Source: Rhizophagus irregularis (Eukaryota > Glomeromycota > Glomeromycetes > Glomerales > Glomeraceae). Taken from it: a stretch of DNA of 64,000 nucleotides. Below, one piece after another: positions 1 to 13,829 of the stretch (position 1 is its first letter; the number at the start of each line of letters is the position of its first letter). The stretch lies in contig NC_089453.1 of assembly GCF_026210795.1 (NCBI RefSeq), positions 2,048,501 through 2,112,500 of the forward strand, read 5' to 3'. The position numbers and the translations under genes were made by a program. The notes under the pieces are model-generated. The model made no database searches and was not told the origin of the DNA. It was given only the letters and a program-made list of their open reading frames with translations.

Positions 1-544
1 TCCAGTTTCCATTAGAATAGAAATATTTAAGGTTACTACTAGTTAACCAATTTATTGAACGACAGTTAATTTTATCTAATTTACTCTAATTACCAAGTAA
101 AAATTTATGTTGCTGAATTGAAATATATTTCATAAAAACAAGCTTTTAATAAATTCCATATGAAACTAAGAATCCTTTAGAAATCAAAATAATTAGCCTT
201 TTTAATGTAAATTATGACATATTTACTGACCAAATTAAAAAAAATTTGGTCACCATTTTGAAACTAATAGTTTCACTCGTTTAAATGTATAAATTCTTCT
301 ACATCCTCTTTACTTGTTCCAATATGTGTTGATTTTTTAATCGGCGTGGGCGTACATCGCATCGAAATATAATAAAATTAAATCGTCATCTTAGACAGGA
401 CCCCGAGCTATACATATATAGGTCAAGTGAAACTAAAATTTTTTTATATTAGCTCTACGCATAGGTTTTTATTATTATTAATACGCATTCTAAGAACCTA
501 ACTTTAAAAATTTATCTAAAATAAGCAAAATGATCATCTGACTA
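1..544. other. AT-rich intergenic; shared repeat near 390-430
   Basis: No ORF or RNA gene is visible. The stretch around 385-430 (GGACCCCGAGCTAT followed by a TATATAGGTCA-like run) recurs in inverted orientation around 39542-39590. It is therefore a fragment of a dispersed repeat, probably the edge of a decayed mobile element. Confidence 0.5.
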
Positions 545-2342
545 TTAGTATCTTCCTCCCAAAACATCATATATCTTTTGAATAATATCCTTACGGCCAA
601 AATAATCAAAATAATATTTTTTTTCATTACCTAATAATTTTAAAATATTTCCATCAATTGATACTCCTGATTTACCAAAATGATAAATGATATTAGATGC
701 TAAATGATGCGTTAAAAGATTGCAACCCTCTTTCAAAACGTCACTAAACAGATCAAGATGAATAGGTAAATAAACACATAATGAAATATAAGAAATATCA
801 TTTAAATTCGTAATAGGTTCATCTGTATAACAATGGTTATTGTAACCCTCAAAGTATATTGCTACAACCTTTCCTATACACATAGTTTCGCCATATAGAA
901 CAAAAACATAATCACCCTTCAATAGCGGAAATTCCTTGGATATATTTGCATTTTCAATATTGGGAACTACATGTTAAAATAATTAATTAGTTAAATTCAA
1001 TGATATTATAATTACAAAAAAATTTATTAAATAAAAATAAATATACTTACTTGGAATTAATTCCAATTGAATATTTCTTTTATTTGACTTCTGTTTTTGT
1101 CTTGGTTTTTTTATCTCTTCTGTATGTAATTGCGCTAGTGTCAAAGATATATTTTTACGATTCTCTTTCCATCTTTTTTCTCTTTGTTTAATAAATCGCT
1201 GTTCAGGATTTTCATTCTTCGTAAAGTATGCAACTAAATGGCTAGCTTTATTAGGTTGAATAGAGTTTGATGCATCCAATCTAATTGAATTTGATGCTTT
1301 TATTTTAAATTTTCGTTCAAGAGGTTTTGAACAATATGCATCATGTGATTTACGTTGATTAAGTAAAGCTTCAAATTCAAAAGTATTTTCCGGAAAGTAC
1401 TGATAACCTAAATTAACTGTCATAATTTTTAGTTTAAAATTGTAAATACTTTAAAATATAAATATCTAATACTTACCACTATCACCATTATTTAAAACTG
1501 ATAAGGAATCTGAAAATTCATCAATAATATTGAGTTGCGTTTGACCACTCTGAAATATGTTAATAGGTGAGGAATCAATATCATCATCCAAATTATTACT
1601 ATATCGACCTATTTATTTCTCTTGATGCAATATTTATTGAAGAAGATATGTCATCATCATTTTCTTGAATGTCTTGAATATTATGTCTATTTGAGGATGG
1701 ATCTGTTTCATTCATTATATGTATATGACATTGAAACTTCATTTTCATGTGAGCCAATCGTAATAAGTGAATTATTTATATCAATAGATAAGTTTTCAGG
1801 ATTTGCAGGTTGGATCATGCCAAGAAATTTTGTAAGTTCAAGTGCCAATCGATGAGAATGATGAATAGTTTGCATAATTTGTTCGTCTGTGGGCCATAAT
1901 CTTAATTTTTCTAAAGACAAATCGTTTAATTGGCCTTCATTATAATCAAAAAGATACCCTATTGGAAAATAGTTATTTATAAATTAAATGTAAAAATAAA
2001 TGAGTAATAAAAATAATAATTAATTAATTAAATTATAAAATTGCCTTGTCTAACTGTTTTTTCTTTGTCAAAGTTTAATTTTTGATTTCGTAAAGCATTA
2101 TTGTATTGAGCAATTTTAGGAACCATTTGTATTAATTCAGCAAAGTCAAAATCAGCATTGATTTGACGAGCAATACCAAAGAAATGTTCACAGGGTTCAG
2201 AACCATGAAACCAAGGTAATAATGGAATTTGTGGATTGAATTCACGATGTGCTTTTACCAATAAAACTATTGATTCTGCAAGAGACGTAAATACTTTGCA
2301 GAAACCTCTGGTTTTCACAAAATATGTCCAGACATTAATCAC
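545..2342 (-). pseudogene. 5'-truncated transposase-like gene remnant
   Basis: Four minus-strand coding blocks read in order: 2342-2031 (contains SEPCEHFFGIARQI), about 1955-1560, 1423-1070 and about 960-545 (ends DVLGGRY). The third and fourth are joined by an intron that starts GTAAGTATAT and ends CATGTAG. The first block resembles the C-terminal part of a transposon-derived protein family that I remember as repeated in Rhizophagus; this is recall, not a match. The second block is damaged: a duplicated AATG near 1708-1715 shifts the frame, and another one-base shift lies near 1600. No N-terminal part is visible upstream of 2342, so the copy is truncated as well as shifted. It could be a domesticated host gene mis-split by errors, but two frameshifts favour a dead copy. 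Confidence 0.5.
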
Positions 2343-3461
2343 TACATATTACTAACAGATGGTATATATATGTTCTATATATTTTAATATACGCAATATG
2401 TTTGTAATATTAATAAAATAATGTTATAATATTTTTAATATATGTTGAAATTTAAACTTAAACTAATATAGTGTAGTAAATATTTTTGTAATATGAATAA
2501 AATAATTTTACAATATTTTCAAAGTATGTTAAAACATGTACTTAAACAAATGATATAATGAATATTTTGGATATGTTGTTAATATATTTCAAATATGCTG
2601 TTGATATATGAATAACATATTTTGAATACTGTTGTTGATATATGAATAATATATTTTGAATATGTTGTTGTTATATGAATAACTGCTTCTAGCATGTGAC
2701 TGTCATGTGACTATAAGGTTGATCGCTAGTGCATTTTTTTCGTCTTAGTTACCAAATCACTACTTTATATTGGCTATATGAAGGCAATATGAAACCTTAA
2801 TTTTTTTAATTTGATTTTTTTAAAAAAAAATAAAAATAAAAATTTATAATTTTATCCTTTTAATGAAAATACAAATTGTGTTCAATTTACCTAATGCTAA
2901 AAAATAAATCTTGATTAGCTTTGCCATTTATCATAACACTAATTTATTAAAATGCATTATAATAATATAATAAGGACACTCATTATTGTTAATTTATTGA
3001 TATATAGCAAAAATGTATTAAATTTAAATAGTAAATAAATTGTGTAATCAAACATAAGATATCAATATTGATATATAGTATATATTTAAAAATCATAAAC
3101 TTCGTAGCCACGCTCAATTAAGGCAATGTATTACTAGACCTACACTAAAGATGACTTTAGCAAGGCTTTCTTTGTGAATTAAAAGAAATTTCATACACTT
3201 TGCCAGCTGGTGGGATAGCTTATGACCTCTAACAAGTCTGTTTATACTTTATACTAATAAATCCAGAATGTTTGCACCGCTAATAAAATGTATCCTAAAA
3301 AAATAAAATAAATAAATGAGCAATTAGTAAACATTCATCAAATTAAATGAAAAAAAATACTTTCTTTTTTTGTTTATAATCACATGATATCAATTGATTT
3401 GCATAACAGTGACTTGTACAGATGATCCCGGGAAAATTACAGCCGATACGATCAATATACC
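2343..3461. repeat. AT-rich spacer with imperfect ATATGTTGTTGATATATG repeats
   Basis: Around 2380-2690 a unit of roughly 25-40 bp built on ATATGTTGTTGATATATG and AATAACATATTTTGAAT repeats several times. A related pattern (AACATATTTTTGATATAT) occurs at 38200-38410. The rest is low-complexity AT sequence with no supportable ORF. A TA dinucleotide at 3462-3463 borders the foldback element. Confidence 0.45.
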
Positions 3462-3463
3462 TA

Positions 3464-5070
3464 TGGCAAGCCGAGTTGGACAAAATTATCAGACATTGCG
3501 CGATAAAATATCAAGCATGGCTAGACAAAATGTCACTCCGTGTCTGACATTTTACCTGTTTATGCTTGATTTTCATCTGTCCCGTGCTTGATATTTATCT
3601 GTATGTGCTTGATATTTTTATCTGTTCATGCTTGATGTTTATCTATCACGTGCTTGATATTTTTATCTGTTCATGCTTGATGTTTATCTGTACGTGCTTG
3701 ATGTTTTATCTGTACGTGCTTGATGTTTTATCTGTACGTGTTTGATATTTATCTGTACGTGCTTGATGGTTTTATCTGTACGTGCTTGATGGTTTTATCT
3801 GACCATGCTTGACATTTTTATCCGTCCGTGCTTTATGTTTTTATCCATTTGTGCTTGATATTTTTGTCCGTCTGTGCTTGATGTTTTTGTCCAACTGTAT
3901 TTGATTTAATCCAACTATGCTCAATAATTTTATCTTTGTCAAAAATTAGTTTCTTTGTCAGCACAGGGTTGATATTTTGTTGGTCACGTGTTTTAAGTTT
4001 AGCGTAGTTTTAAAAAAAATTTTTTTTTTTTTTATTGGCTTTTTTTTATAAACAAATTTTGTAGAGAATTTTTATTTTTAATATAGGCAAAGGCTTAGTT
4101 TGATAGAATTTCTTTGGGAATTTTTTAATAAGATTTTTTTTGATAAAAAATTTCGTTAGAAAATTTTTTTCATTGATAGGAACATTTCTGAGTTTTTTTT
4201 TTGATGATAATTTCGTTAAAAACTTTTATTTGATAGAAATTTTATTGGAGAATTCTTTTTTTTGATAAGATTTTTTTTTTGATATGTACTTAACAATTTT
4301 TTTTGACAGGAGAGATTTTTTTTTTTTGATAAAGAATTAATTGAGAATTTTTTTTTTTTTTGCAGAAAATTATTTGAAGAATTTTTTTAATAGGGAAGAT
4401 TTTTTTTGATAGATAATTTCGTTACTAGAAAATTTTTTTAACAAGTGAGATTTTTTTTTGATAGAGAATTTCGTTAAGAATTTTTTTTAATAGGAGGGAG
4501 TTTTCCTTGATAAAGAATTCTTTTAGGAATTTTTTTTAATAAGTGAAAGTATTTTTTGACGGAGAATTTTATTAGAGAATTTTTTTTTTTTTTGATAGAA
4601 ATTTCATCATAGAATTTTTTTTTTAATAGGTGAGATTTTTTTTTTTTTTGATAGATCATTTCGTTAATAATTTTTTTAACAGGAGATTTTTTTTTTTTTG
4701 ATAGAAAATTTCGGTAAAGAATTTTTTTTTTTAATAGGAGGGAAGTTTTTTTTTTGATAGAAATTCTTTTGAGAACTTTTTTTAATAGGTAAAGAATCTT
4801 TGAATTTTTTTTTAATAGGGAAAATGTATTTTTTGATGGAAGATTTTCGTTAGAAATTTTTCTTAATCAGGGATATTTTTTTTGATTGAGAATTTCATTA
4901 GAGAATTGTTGGTTGAAAAGTTTTTTTATTTTTTTGATGGAGAATTTTGTTAGAAGTCTCAATAGAAAATTTTATTGAAAATAGTTTTTTTTTTAATAAG
5001 GGTATCGAGAATTTTGGCTTGAAATTTTTTTTTTAATAAAGAATTTCATTAGAGATCTTTTTTATAAAAT
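3464..5070. repeat. Left arm of foldback element (minisatellite arm)
   Basis: The outer part (about 3540-3930) is a minisatellite of 20-23-bp units around CGTGCTTGATGTTTTATCTG. The inner part (about 4000-5070) is a looser repeat of 30-45 bp around TTTTTTGATAGAGAATTTCG. Both reappear reverse-complemented in the right arm. ORFs here are translated low-complexity sequence and are not genes. Confidence 0.85.
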
Positions 5071-6157
5071 TAAAAAAATACTAAATTACATTAATAAGAT
5101 TAAGATAAAATTAAAAAAAACTATGATAGAATCCTTAATAGCATAGTAAATTAAGCAAATTTTATATACTAGTAAAGCTCCGCATGAGCCGACATAAATT
5201 AAAAAGTTAATAATGTTAACTTTAAGAAAAGTATATAGCAGAAATTTGTTTGAAGTGTTTTTTCTTTTTATCATTAATTGGAAACATTTTTGAAAATCTA
5301 CTATTTTAAATACTTTTAATAAATAAAAATTGGGATTGCCTGGGCGATCATCGCCTGGGGTTTTTTTTTCAAATATATATGTATTATCTAATTTTTGATC
5401 GGTTATTATTAAAAAGATATTTTTTAAAAAAATTTTTTTGCAAATATATTTATTCAAAATATCTTATTTAATTAAATTTTATTTACAAATATTAAAATTT
5501 AAGTCACATTTACGATTTTAAAGAAAAAAATCACCATATTTATTTTTATTGAAGTGTACAAATAAAAGAAACAATAACAAGAAATAAAAAAGATAAGTAA
5601 ATTACAATGATCAAGGAAAAAGATGCTAATAAAAAAATAAAATAACAATGGAGTAATGGAAAGTAATAGAAGATGAAAGGGAGTAAAAAAGAGTAATGAG
5701 AAGTAATAGGAAACAAAAAGGAGAAATAGGACATGATGAGAGACGAAAAGGAGTGATGGGAGATGAAAAGAAGTGATTGGAGACAAAGAGGAGTGATGGG
5801 AGATAAAAAAAAAAGTGATGGGAAGATTAAGAGGAGTGATGGGAGACAAAAAGAAGTGATGAAAGACGAAGAGGAGTGGTGGGAGACAAAAAGAAGTGAT
5901 GGGAGACGAAGAGGAGTGATGGGTGACGAAAGGGAGCGATGGGAGACAAAAAAGAGTGATGGGAGACGAAAAGGAGTGATAGGAGACGAAGAGGCGTGAT
6001 GGGAGACGAAAAGAAGCAATGGGAGATGAAAAGGAGTGATGGGAGACGAAAAGGAGCGATGGAAGATTAAAAGAAGTTATGGGATGACGAAGAGGAGTAA
6101 AAATTTATTAAAATTGTAAAATTTAATAAAAAATTTCCAATAAATTTTCAATCAATT
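5071..6157. repeat. Loop of foldback element with 20-bp tandem array
   Basis: Unique sequence to about 5730 is followed by a tandem array at about 5735-6095 with a 20-bp unit close to GGGAGACGAAAAGGAGTGAT (some 18 imperfect copies). Long ORFs across this array on either strand (SHH- and GVMGD-type repeats) are products of the repeat. A near-palindrome CCTGGGCGATCATCGCCTGG lies at about 5338-5358. Confidence 0.7.
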
Positions 6158-7543
6158 TTTTATAAAAAAAAGATTCCTAATGAAATTCTTTATTAAAAAA
6201 AAAATTTCAAGCCAAAACTCTCAATACCCTTATTAAAAAAAAACTATTTTCAATAAAATTTTCTATTGAGACTTCTAACAAAATTCTCCATCAAAAAAAT
6301 AAATAAACTTTTCAACCAACAATTCTCTAATGAAATTCTCAATCAAAAAAAATATCCCTGATTAAGAAAAATTTCTAACGAAAATCTTCCATCAAAAAAT
6401 ACATTTTTCCCATTAAAAAAAAATTCAAAGATTCTTACCTATTTAAAAAAGTTCTCAAAGAATTTCTATCAAAAAAAACTTCCCTCCTATTAAAAAAAAA
6501 ATTCTTTACCGAAATTTTCTATCAAAAAAAAAAAATCTCCTGTTAAAAAAATTATTAACGAAATGATCTATCAAAAAAAAAAAAATCTTACCTATTAAAA
6601 AGAAAATTCTATGTTGAAAATTTCTATCAAAAAAAAAAAAAATTCTCTAATAAAATTCTCCGTCAAAAATACTTTCACCTATTAAAAAAAATTCCAAAAG
6701 AATTCTTCATCAAGGAAAACTCCCTCAGTCCTATTAAAAAAAAATTCTTAACGAAATTCTCTATCAAAAAAAATCTCACTAGTTAAAAAAAATTTTCTAG
6801 TAACGAAATTATCTATCAAAAAAAAAATCTTCCCTATTAAAAAAATTCTTCAAATAATTTTCTACAAAAAAAAAAAAATTTTCAATTAATTCTCTATCAA
6901 AAAAAAAAATCTCTCCTGTTAAAAAAAATTGTTCCAACAAATTAAGTATATGTCAAAAAAAAAATCTTATTAAAAAAAAATTCTCCAATAAAATTTCTAT
7001 CAAATAAAAGTTTTTAATGAAATTATCATCAAAAAAAAAACTCAGAAATGTCCCTATCAATGAAAAAAAATTTTCTAACGAAATTTTTTATCAAAAAAAA
7101 TCTTATTAAAAATTCCCAAAGAAATTCTACCAAACAAAGCCTTTGCCTATATTAAAAATAAAAATTCTCTACAAAATTTGTTTATAAAAAAAAGCCAATA
7201 AAAAAAAAATTTTTTTTAAAACTACGCTAAACTTAAAAACATGTGACCAACAAAATATCAACCCTGTGCTGACAAAGAAACTAATTTTTGACAAAGATAA
7301 AATTATCGAGTATAGTTGGATTAAATCAAACACAGTTGGACAAAAACATCAAGCACAGACGGACAAAAATATCAAGCACAGATGGATAAAAACATAAAGC
7401 ACGGACGGATAAAAATGTCAAGCATGGTCGGATAAAACCATCAAGCACGTACAGATAAAACCATCAAGCACGTACAGATAAACATCAAGCACGGTACAGA
7501 TAAAACATCAAGCACGTACAGATAAAACATCAAGCACGTACAG
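6158..7543. repeat. Right arm of foldback element, first part
   Basis: Reverse complement of the left arm. Inner poly-A-rich units (TCTATCAAAAAAAA) run to about 7210, then the CATCAAGCACGTACAGATAAA minisatellite runs to the retrotransposon insertion point at 7543/7544. The arm resumes at 35931. Confidence 0.85.
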
Positions 7544-8256
7544 TGTAACACCTATGCCCGTGATAATCACGTTGCCACCATAGGTATTAACAAAATATCT
7601 CTTTATTAATAATATAAATAAATACAATAATATGCTTGGTCTAATACTGTTAAATAATAAATAAATAATTTATATCAAAATTCCAAAATGCGATAATTTT
7701 CCCATATTAGTAATCTTTGATTCCATTATTTTACTTAATGTGGCAATTTTTCATCACCAAAAAAAAATAAATTCAAGTTATTATTTTTATTAAGATGAAT
7801 TATAATACTTAACCATTTTTTTATTTCTTAAAGTCTGGGGTTCTCCTCCTTTTTGAAAACCCAAATATCACGACTATTTAAAGGAATTCAGATTTATAAT
7901 TTACCTCCTGGATTATGATTCCTAATTTTAATTCCATTACCTTAAAAGTATTTCCATTGTGTCAAAATAATTCCATTATTCTGTTTCGGTATCCATCTGA
8001 TCGTCATTAACTCCTTAATTATGCTTTGTAATATTTTTCTCTTAATGATCTACTCGGATCATCGTTTATCCTTAAATCACCTGTTAGTTTAATGTCATCC
8101 CGGACCAATTATCCTTGATTCTCATGATTAATAGTTTAACGACTTTTCGGTCCAATTAATAAAAAAAAAATGAAACTAAAAATAAATTAAATTTTATATA
8201 CTAAGATTAAATATAATACTGCGCCTCACAATTATCAAATTTACTAGGTATGCTAC
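7544..8256 (-). repeat. 3' LTR of gypsy element, first 713 bp (split)
   Basis: This is the LTR distal to the genes, since transcription is from right to left. It is interrupted after GCTAC at 8252-8256 by the CACTA-like element. The remaining nine bases (GGCATTACA) lie at 25541-25549. It starts TGTAA and, when rejoined, ends TTACA. Confidence 0.95.
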
Positions 8257-8900
8257 CCAGTAAGAAAAATCGCATACTGAAAATATACTGAAAATATACT
8301 GAATTTTAAGAATATTTAACTATATAATCATGTATATTATAAGTATAAATTAAATATAATTTTAGTATATTTTATGTAAGATATTTATATCCATAAATAA
8401 TGCTAAAATTATGTTTAAATATACTGTATTTAATATGTAAAAAGCTCATAAAACACCCTTAAATTTTGCCTCTTTAAGTATATTTTAAGTGCAAATTTTA
8501 TGTCATTAATTTCTACTTAATTTCAGGATAATTTTATTTCGTGTTATTATATATATTTAAGTATATTTAAAGCCCATTTTCAGTGTATTATAAATATGAT
8601 TCAATTGTATTTTGCATATATTTTAATAATATTTCAATTAGAAATAACATATATTTTTAGTAGTTTTAAAGGTCAATTTAGTTCAAATAAAATAATATTT
8701 TATGTATCTTTTAATTAAAAATAGCATACATTTTTACTTGCATTAAAGATTATTTTAATTACATTTTTACATTTGATAATAATGATATTTTTAGTATATA
8801 AATACAATATCGATATGGTTTGATTATATTTCAATAATAATTCGTGTACATTTTAAAGGCTATGCTAATAACCAATGATACAAATAATTTCTATAGTAAA
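8257..8900. repeat. Left subterminal region of CACTA-like element
   Basis: Contains ATACTGAAAATATACTGAAAATATACTG at the very end and scattered AGTATATTTTA motifs in both orientations. The same motif family fills 25230-25480 at the right end. In CACTA elements such repeats bind the accessory TnpA-type protein. That function is inferred here. No ORF is present. Confidence 0.55.
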
Positions 8901-9031
8901 GTAAAATGTTTAATTTCATATTTCTGAAACTATATAAAACGAAAATAAATAAAGAATAAAATAAATAAAGAAAAGAAGATACAGTTAGGAAAACTTATTT
9001 TTCATACCCATTACACAATAACTCAAGACCC

Positions 9032-9530
9032 ATTTAATTTAATGTACTTATTAAAGAGGGGAAAAAGTTATATTAGTAATTTAGTTATTTAATTTTAAAT
9101 CCAATACAATAAAGTTTGATGCATACCTGTTTAATAAACATAATTTTTAAGTAAAAAATACTTATACACGTCTACAATTAACACCTCGACACGGACCTAT
9201 TTAATTTAATGTACTTGTTAAAGAGGGAAAAAGTTATATTAGTAATTTAGTTATTTAATTTTAAATCCAATACAATAAAGTTTGATGCATACCTGTTTAA
9301 TAAACATAATTTTTAAGTAAAAAATACTTATACACGTCTACAATTAACACCTCGACACGGACCTATTTAATTTAATGTACTTGTTAAAGAGGGGAAAAAG
9401 TTATATTAGTAATTTAATTATTTAATTTTAAATCCAATACAATAAAGTTTGATGCATACCTGTTAATAAACATAAAAAAATACTTATACACGTCTACATT
9501 CTACAGTTAACACCTGACACGGCTACATTA
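9032..9530. repeat. Three tandem copies of a ~167-bp unit
   Basis: Units start at the ATTTAATTTAATGTACTT motif near 9032, 9199 and 9365 (spacings 167 and 166) and contain ACACGTCTACAATTAACACC near their ends. The first two are nearly identical. The third has a small deletion near 9465. They lie between the left end of the CACTA-like element and its transposase gene. Confidence 0.9.
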
Positions 9531-10052
9531 AAATAGAAAAAATAAAAGAATCAGTTAATATTAATTTCGACAGTAACTAACTATTGGATAATTGATATTG
9601 TGGTGGAAAATTTATGTATTCATACCGTCTCTCCCTGTAATATAGTCAGCTTCTCTTCTAAGTAGGGTTAATTAAAACTTTCTAATTCCAGAAATTCAAG
9701 GTTTTGTATCTTGTATCCTTTATTCCTGGTAAAATATTTTTCGTCAGTAAGTTTATAAATAATATAGACTTATTACCAGAATAACATAGACTTATTACCA
9801 ATATTTTATCAGAAAAGAGAAAAGTAAAATAAAAAAACAGTGAAATGTTTTGCTTATAATAGGTATTTCATCTATTTCATCATCGCTTATCCGTGTTTAA
9901 CTATTTTTAGATACAAATAAAGTTAATGGGATAATCTTATTCGTGTTTAGCTATTTTTAGAAATTAATCAATATACAACAAATATTCTTAATTATCGGGT
10001 TTTTTACTAGAACATAAAAAGTTTTATTATAAGTGCGAACTGCTGCAAGAAA

Positions 10053-13000
10053 TCAATGCCCAATATTTTCCCAATTAGAGTCATCAAATGCATTTTCTTT
10101 ATCAATTATATAATATCTATTATCTATTTTAGCAAAACCTATACAATGATCTAAACATCTTACATCGATAAATTCTTTTGATCTGAATTGAGTAAAATGT
10201 TTACATCCATATTCATCTTCTACAATTTTTGATGTTAATTGTACATAGGCTAACATGTAAACCTGATGGTTGAATTCATGGACAAGATAATAATTTACGA
10301 TTCCATATATATCTACAATAACGAGTTGAGGAGGCGCATTGGGTCTGTGGGCAAGTTTATCTATTGTGCGTCTTATCTAAAAATATTTATAAATAAAATA
10401 TAAAATCAATATTAAAATTATATCAAAAAAATAAAAAAATAGCAATGATAGTAATCAAAGATTATAAATTTTACCTGAGCACAATAATTATTTCTTGCAA
10501 TTTTATTATTTCTTTTTATACAACAGCTACTAATATATTGTCCATCTGAAGTTCTTAATCTTCCATATCTTACACCATAATTATTAACCTCCTAAAAAAC
10601 GAAATTATTTTGTTATTGTAATGATGAATTTAAAATTAAATAAAATAAAGCTTTATATTACCATTTCTAAATCATTACGATTTATATTGCTTGATCCTTC
10701 GTAAAATTTAATCAGATGTTTGTGTTCTTGGCTTAGCAGAGAATATTGAGTAGAAGGGGAATAAAATTCTTCTTCATACCCTTCAGTACTAAAGACCCGT
10801 TCCTTACTCCATTGTTTTAGCGGGTTTTCTTTGAAAATAGCTTTTGAGATAGAAAAAAATGGTAACATATAAAATTGCTGTAACAAAGTAAGCATATTTG
10901 CAAGGTTGCTATATGGCTTGATCTTTGATTTAATGAGTGGTTGTAATATACCACACACCCTTTCCATAGGAAACTGCCAATGGGTCCAACTAGGGCCACA
11001 ATATTTAATAGAATCTGCTACATGTAAGAGGTAATGGAAACTTATCTTACATGCTGCTAAACGTTGGCCATTGTTCTGATAATACTCTCTAAAATAATTA
11101 ATCATTATTTTAATTATTATACAATTATAAATTATAAGACAGAAATCATTACCTTTCATAATAATCTGAAAATTTTTTAAGCAAAATTTGTACATCATCA
11201 ATTTGTTCTTCAGATATTTCAGGTTCTAAACAAAGCTTTACAGACTTCACAAAGTTTGCCCATCCTTGAAGATGCCTATTATGTAACGAAAAGTAAAATT
11301 TACTTTTTGATTAGTTAAAAAAATTTAAAAATGTATTAATTTAACTTTTTACTTTTTATTAAAATACCTTTTATCCAGATACACCTTTAGTAATGGTAAT
11401 GAAAATAAAATTATCCAATTTCTCCATTCTACCGCTTTGTAACCATTATGATATTTAAATATGTCACGTGGAGGGCGACCAATTTCAATAGGCATATCTT
11501 TTTTTACTTTTTCCATTTGTATGCCAATACTTTCCCACTGTGATTTTGATAACTCATAATCACTAGACAATAATAGATTGTTATAAAAAAATTTTCCACT
11601 CCAATGTGCATATATTGACGGTGCCACATTCTCGAAGAATAAATGCATTATATCTGTTGGGAAAGACCATGGAAATAATAATGTTTGTAATTTTAACAAT
11701 TCACTGGACCCTTTAATTCCTGTATAGTAAAGTAATAATAATTAATACAGAGATGTAAGTATACTTTTACTTTTTTCTCAAGAAAATCATACCTGTTTCT
11801 CTGATCATTTCATCTTTTCGATCTTTATTCGTTTCTTCTTCAATTAATTTTCCCATATTGATCGTGTCATCATGATTTCTTATATTGCAAAAAGCAGATG
11901 ATGGATAGTATATGTGTTTATTTGATGGGTGACAAGTCCCTTTTATCATACAAAAACGACAACCTTTATACGAATTGTGTCCAGAGAGGTTTAAGCTTTT
12001 GCTTAATGCTGGAACATCCCCCGTCCATGTTAATAAATGTGCGCGTAAAATAAAAGGTTCATTTGTTCGTCCATCTATACATTGAACTCCTTCTATAATA
12101 TTTAACAAAATAAAATTTCAATTATAGAAAAAATACATTTTTATTAGATATTAAAATTAGCTATACCTTCAAGTTCTTGTAATTCTTTTATAAGAGGGCA
12201 TAAAAAAGAATTAAAATTCTTTGGCGAACGGGGACCTGGTATTATCATTGTTACCAGTAGATTTTCTTTTTTTACACGAATAGAAGGATGAAGATTATTA
12301 TTTATTAATAAGATGACCCAACAATCATCGGTTCGTTGTTCAAAGATCTGATATCCATTACATGTCCCAGATAGTGCAATATCCCGTTCATCTTTAAAAA
12401 AACCCCTTTGTAATAAATCCTTATATAACCTATTGAAAGAAACATATTTTAATGGCCTTTTTTTTAAAAAAAAAATTTACTTTAGTAATTAAATTATACT
12501 CACAATCCATCAAAGATATCAGCATATATTTCCTCCTCTCCTTTGTTTTGGGAATAATTACTTCTATATTGTAATTCTTCGGCTCTTTCTTTATTCTTGT
12601 ATTGAATTATTAGGCGTTCTTTTACCGAAAAAAAAAATGTTGTATTTACAGGTTTGCCATTATCATCAAATCTGTTTTCACCACAAATAGGGCAACTGGC
12701 TAAATTTTCATATGATGATGTAAATGCAATACAACTGTTTTTGCAAGTATCGTATCTATGAGGTTCAAAAGGAACTATGCTATTGATTTTTTTTTTCAAC
12801 TTATAGATTGTTAAATTAGAATTAACATTATCAAGTATTTTGTTGAATGCGATGTCAGATATTGAATGGAGTACTTTTGTATGTAAAAGACGTAAACCTT
12901 GAATCAATTCATCTAAAATAAATAAATATTATTATTCTATCAAAATTAAAATCAATAAACATAGTATTAACTGTACCATCGTTTATGTTTGTCATTTCAG

Positions 13001-13661
13001 ATTCCTCAAATTCTTTATCATCATCTGTTAATTCATCATTCTCTTCAGAAATATATGCACTTGTTTGTGAACAATCACTTTCAGTTTCTATGTCTCCTTT
13101 ATCATCTTCTTCATCACAATCTTTATTATCAAGACTTTGCCTATCACTATTCTTATCGTAATCTTCGTTATTAGGAATTGGATTACCATTATTATAATCT
13201 TCGTTGTCAAGAAATGGCTCATCGCTATCGTCATCATCATAATCTTCTGATCTGCAATTAACATGATTTTGATGATTATTAAAGTATTATTATAACAATA
13301 ATGTTTAATAAAAGTAAAATTTACTTTTTTTTATAAAACAATTAATTAATTACCTTTTTGGTATGTCTTTTAAAATTACAGGAACATGATCGTTATTTGA
13401 AATATTGCTTTCTGAACTTGTATCTGATTTATCCGATTCATCGTCTTCGAACTTTTTTTTTTCAGCTGCGTTACAACTTGAAATTGATTCACTATCGCTT
13501 TTTGTTTCTGATCCGCTTTCTGCTTCAGATTCATTAATTTTTTCAATATTTGCTTTTTCTCTTTTTTGATGTTTTTTAAAAGTTTTTCTAGTAGACAACC
13601 ACTTTCCGTTACCATCTTTAGAATTTATTTTACAAATACGACAAGAACAAAGAAATGGCAT
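10053..13661 (-). CDS. CACTA/EnSpm-type transposase, intact, 10 exons
   Basis: Exons 13661-13354, 13251-12977, 12912-12504, 12429-12167, 12092-11793, 11719-11368, 11275-11153, 11088-10662, 10591-10475 and 10376-10053 join with GT-AG introns and consistent phase into 965 residues and a TGA stop. The N-terminus has CSCRICK and a GKWLSTRKTFKKH stretch, then a long acidic region. Next come a YDTC...CIAF...CPICGENRF zinc motif, the conserved GTCNGYQIFEQRTDDCW and IPGPRSPKNF blocks, LTWTGDVPAL, GHNSYKGCRFC, FPTDIMHLFFENV and WTHWQFPMER. These are Tnp2 / Transposase_21-type landmarks. The Asp of GDVPA, the Asp of PTDIMH and the Glu of PMER are candidates for the DDE triad (by eye). It would cut and rejoin element ends in the nucleus. 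The absence of any stop suggests recent activity. The start is the first ATG of the zinc-motif exon. Confidence 0.9.
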
Positions 13662-13829
13662 TTTGAAACGTGATAGAATTTATGTAACGATCTATTTTTA
13701 TAAACAATCACATAGTTTGTATTACATGATTGTATTAAATTTACGCATTAAAGTTAGAGGTTGTGTTACAAGATTGTGTATCGTTATTAGAGATGATATA
13801 ATAATGACAATATTCGTAATAATTATACT

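Noticed and set aside
3540-3960. CRISPR-like array of 20-23-bp units
   Set aside because: Units are contiguous without unique spacers, are mirrored in the other arm of an inverted repeat, and the genome is eukaryotic. It is a minisatellite.
4474-4659. 61-codon lysine-rich ORF in the foldback arm
   Set aside because: It is a product of the poly-A/T repeat, with no independent support.
5499-6019. Long ORFs on both strands across 5499-6019
   Set aside because: They are translations of a 20-bp tandem repeat; open frames there follow from the repeat, not from selection.
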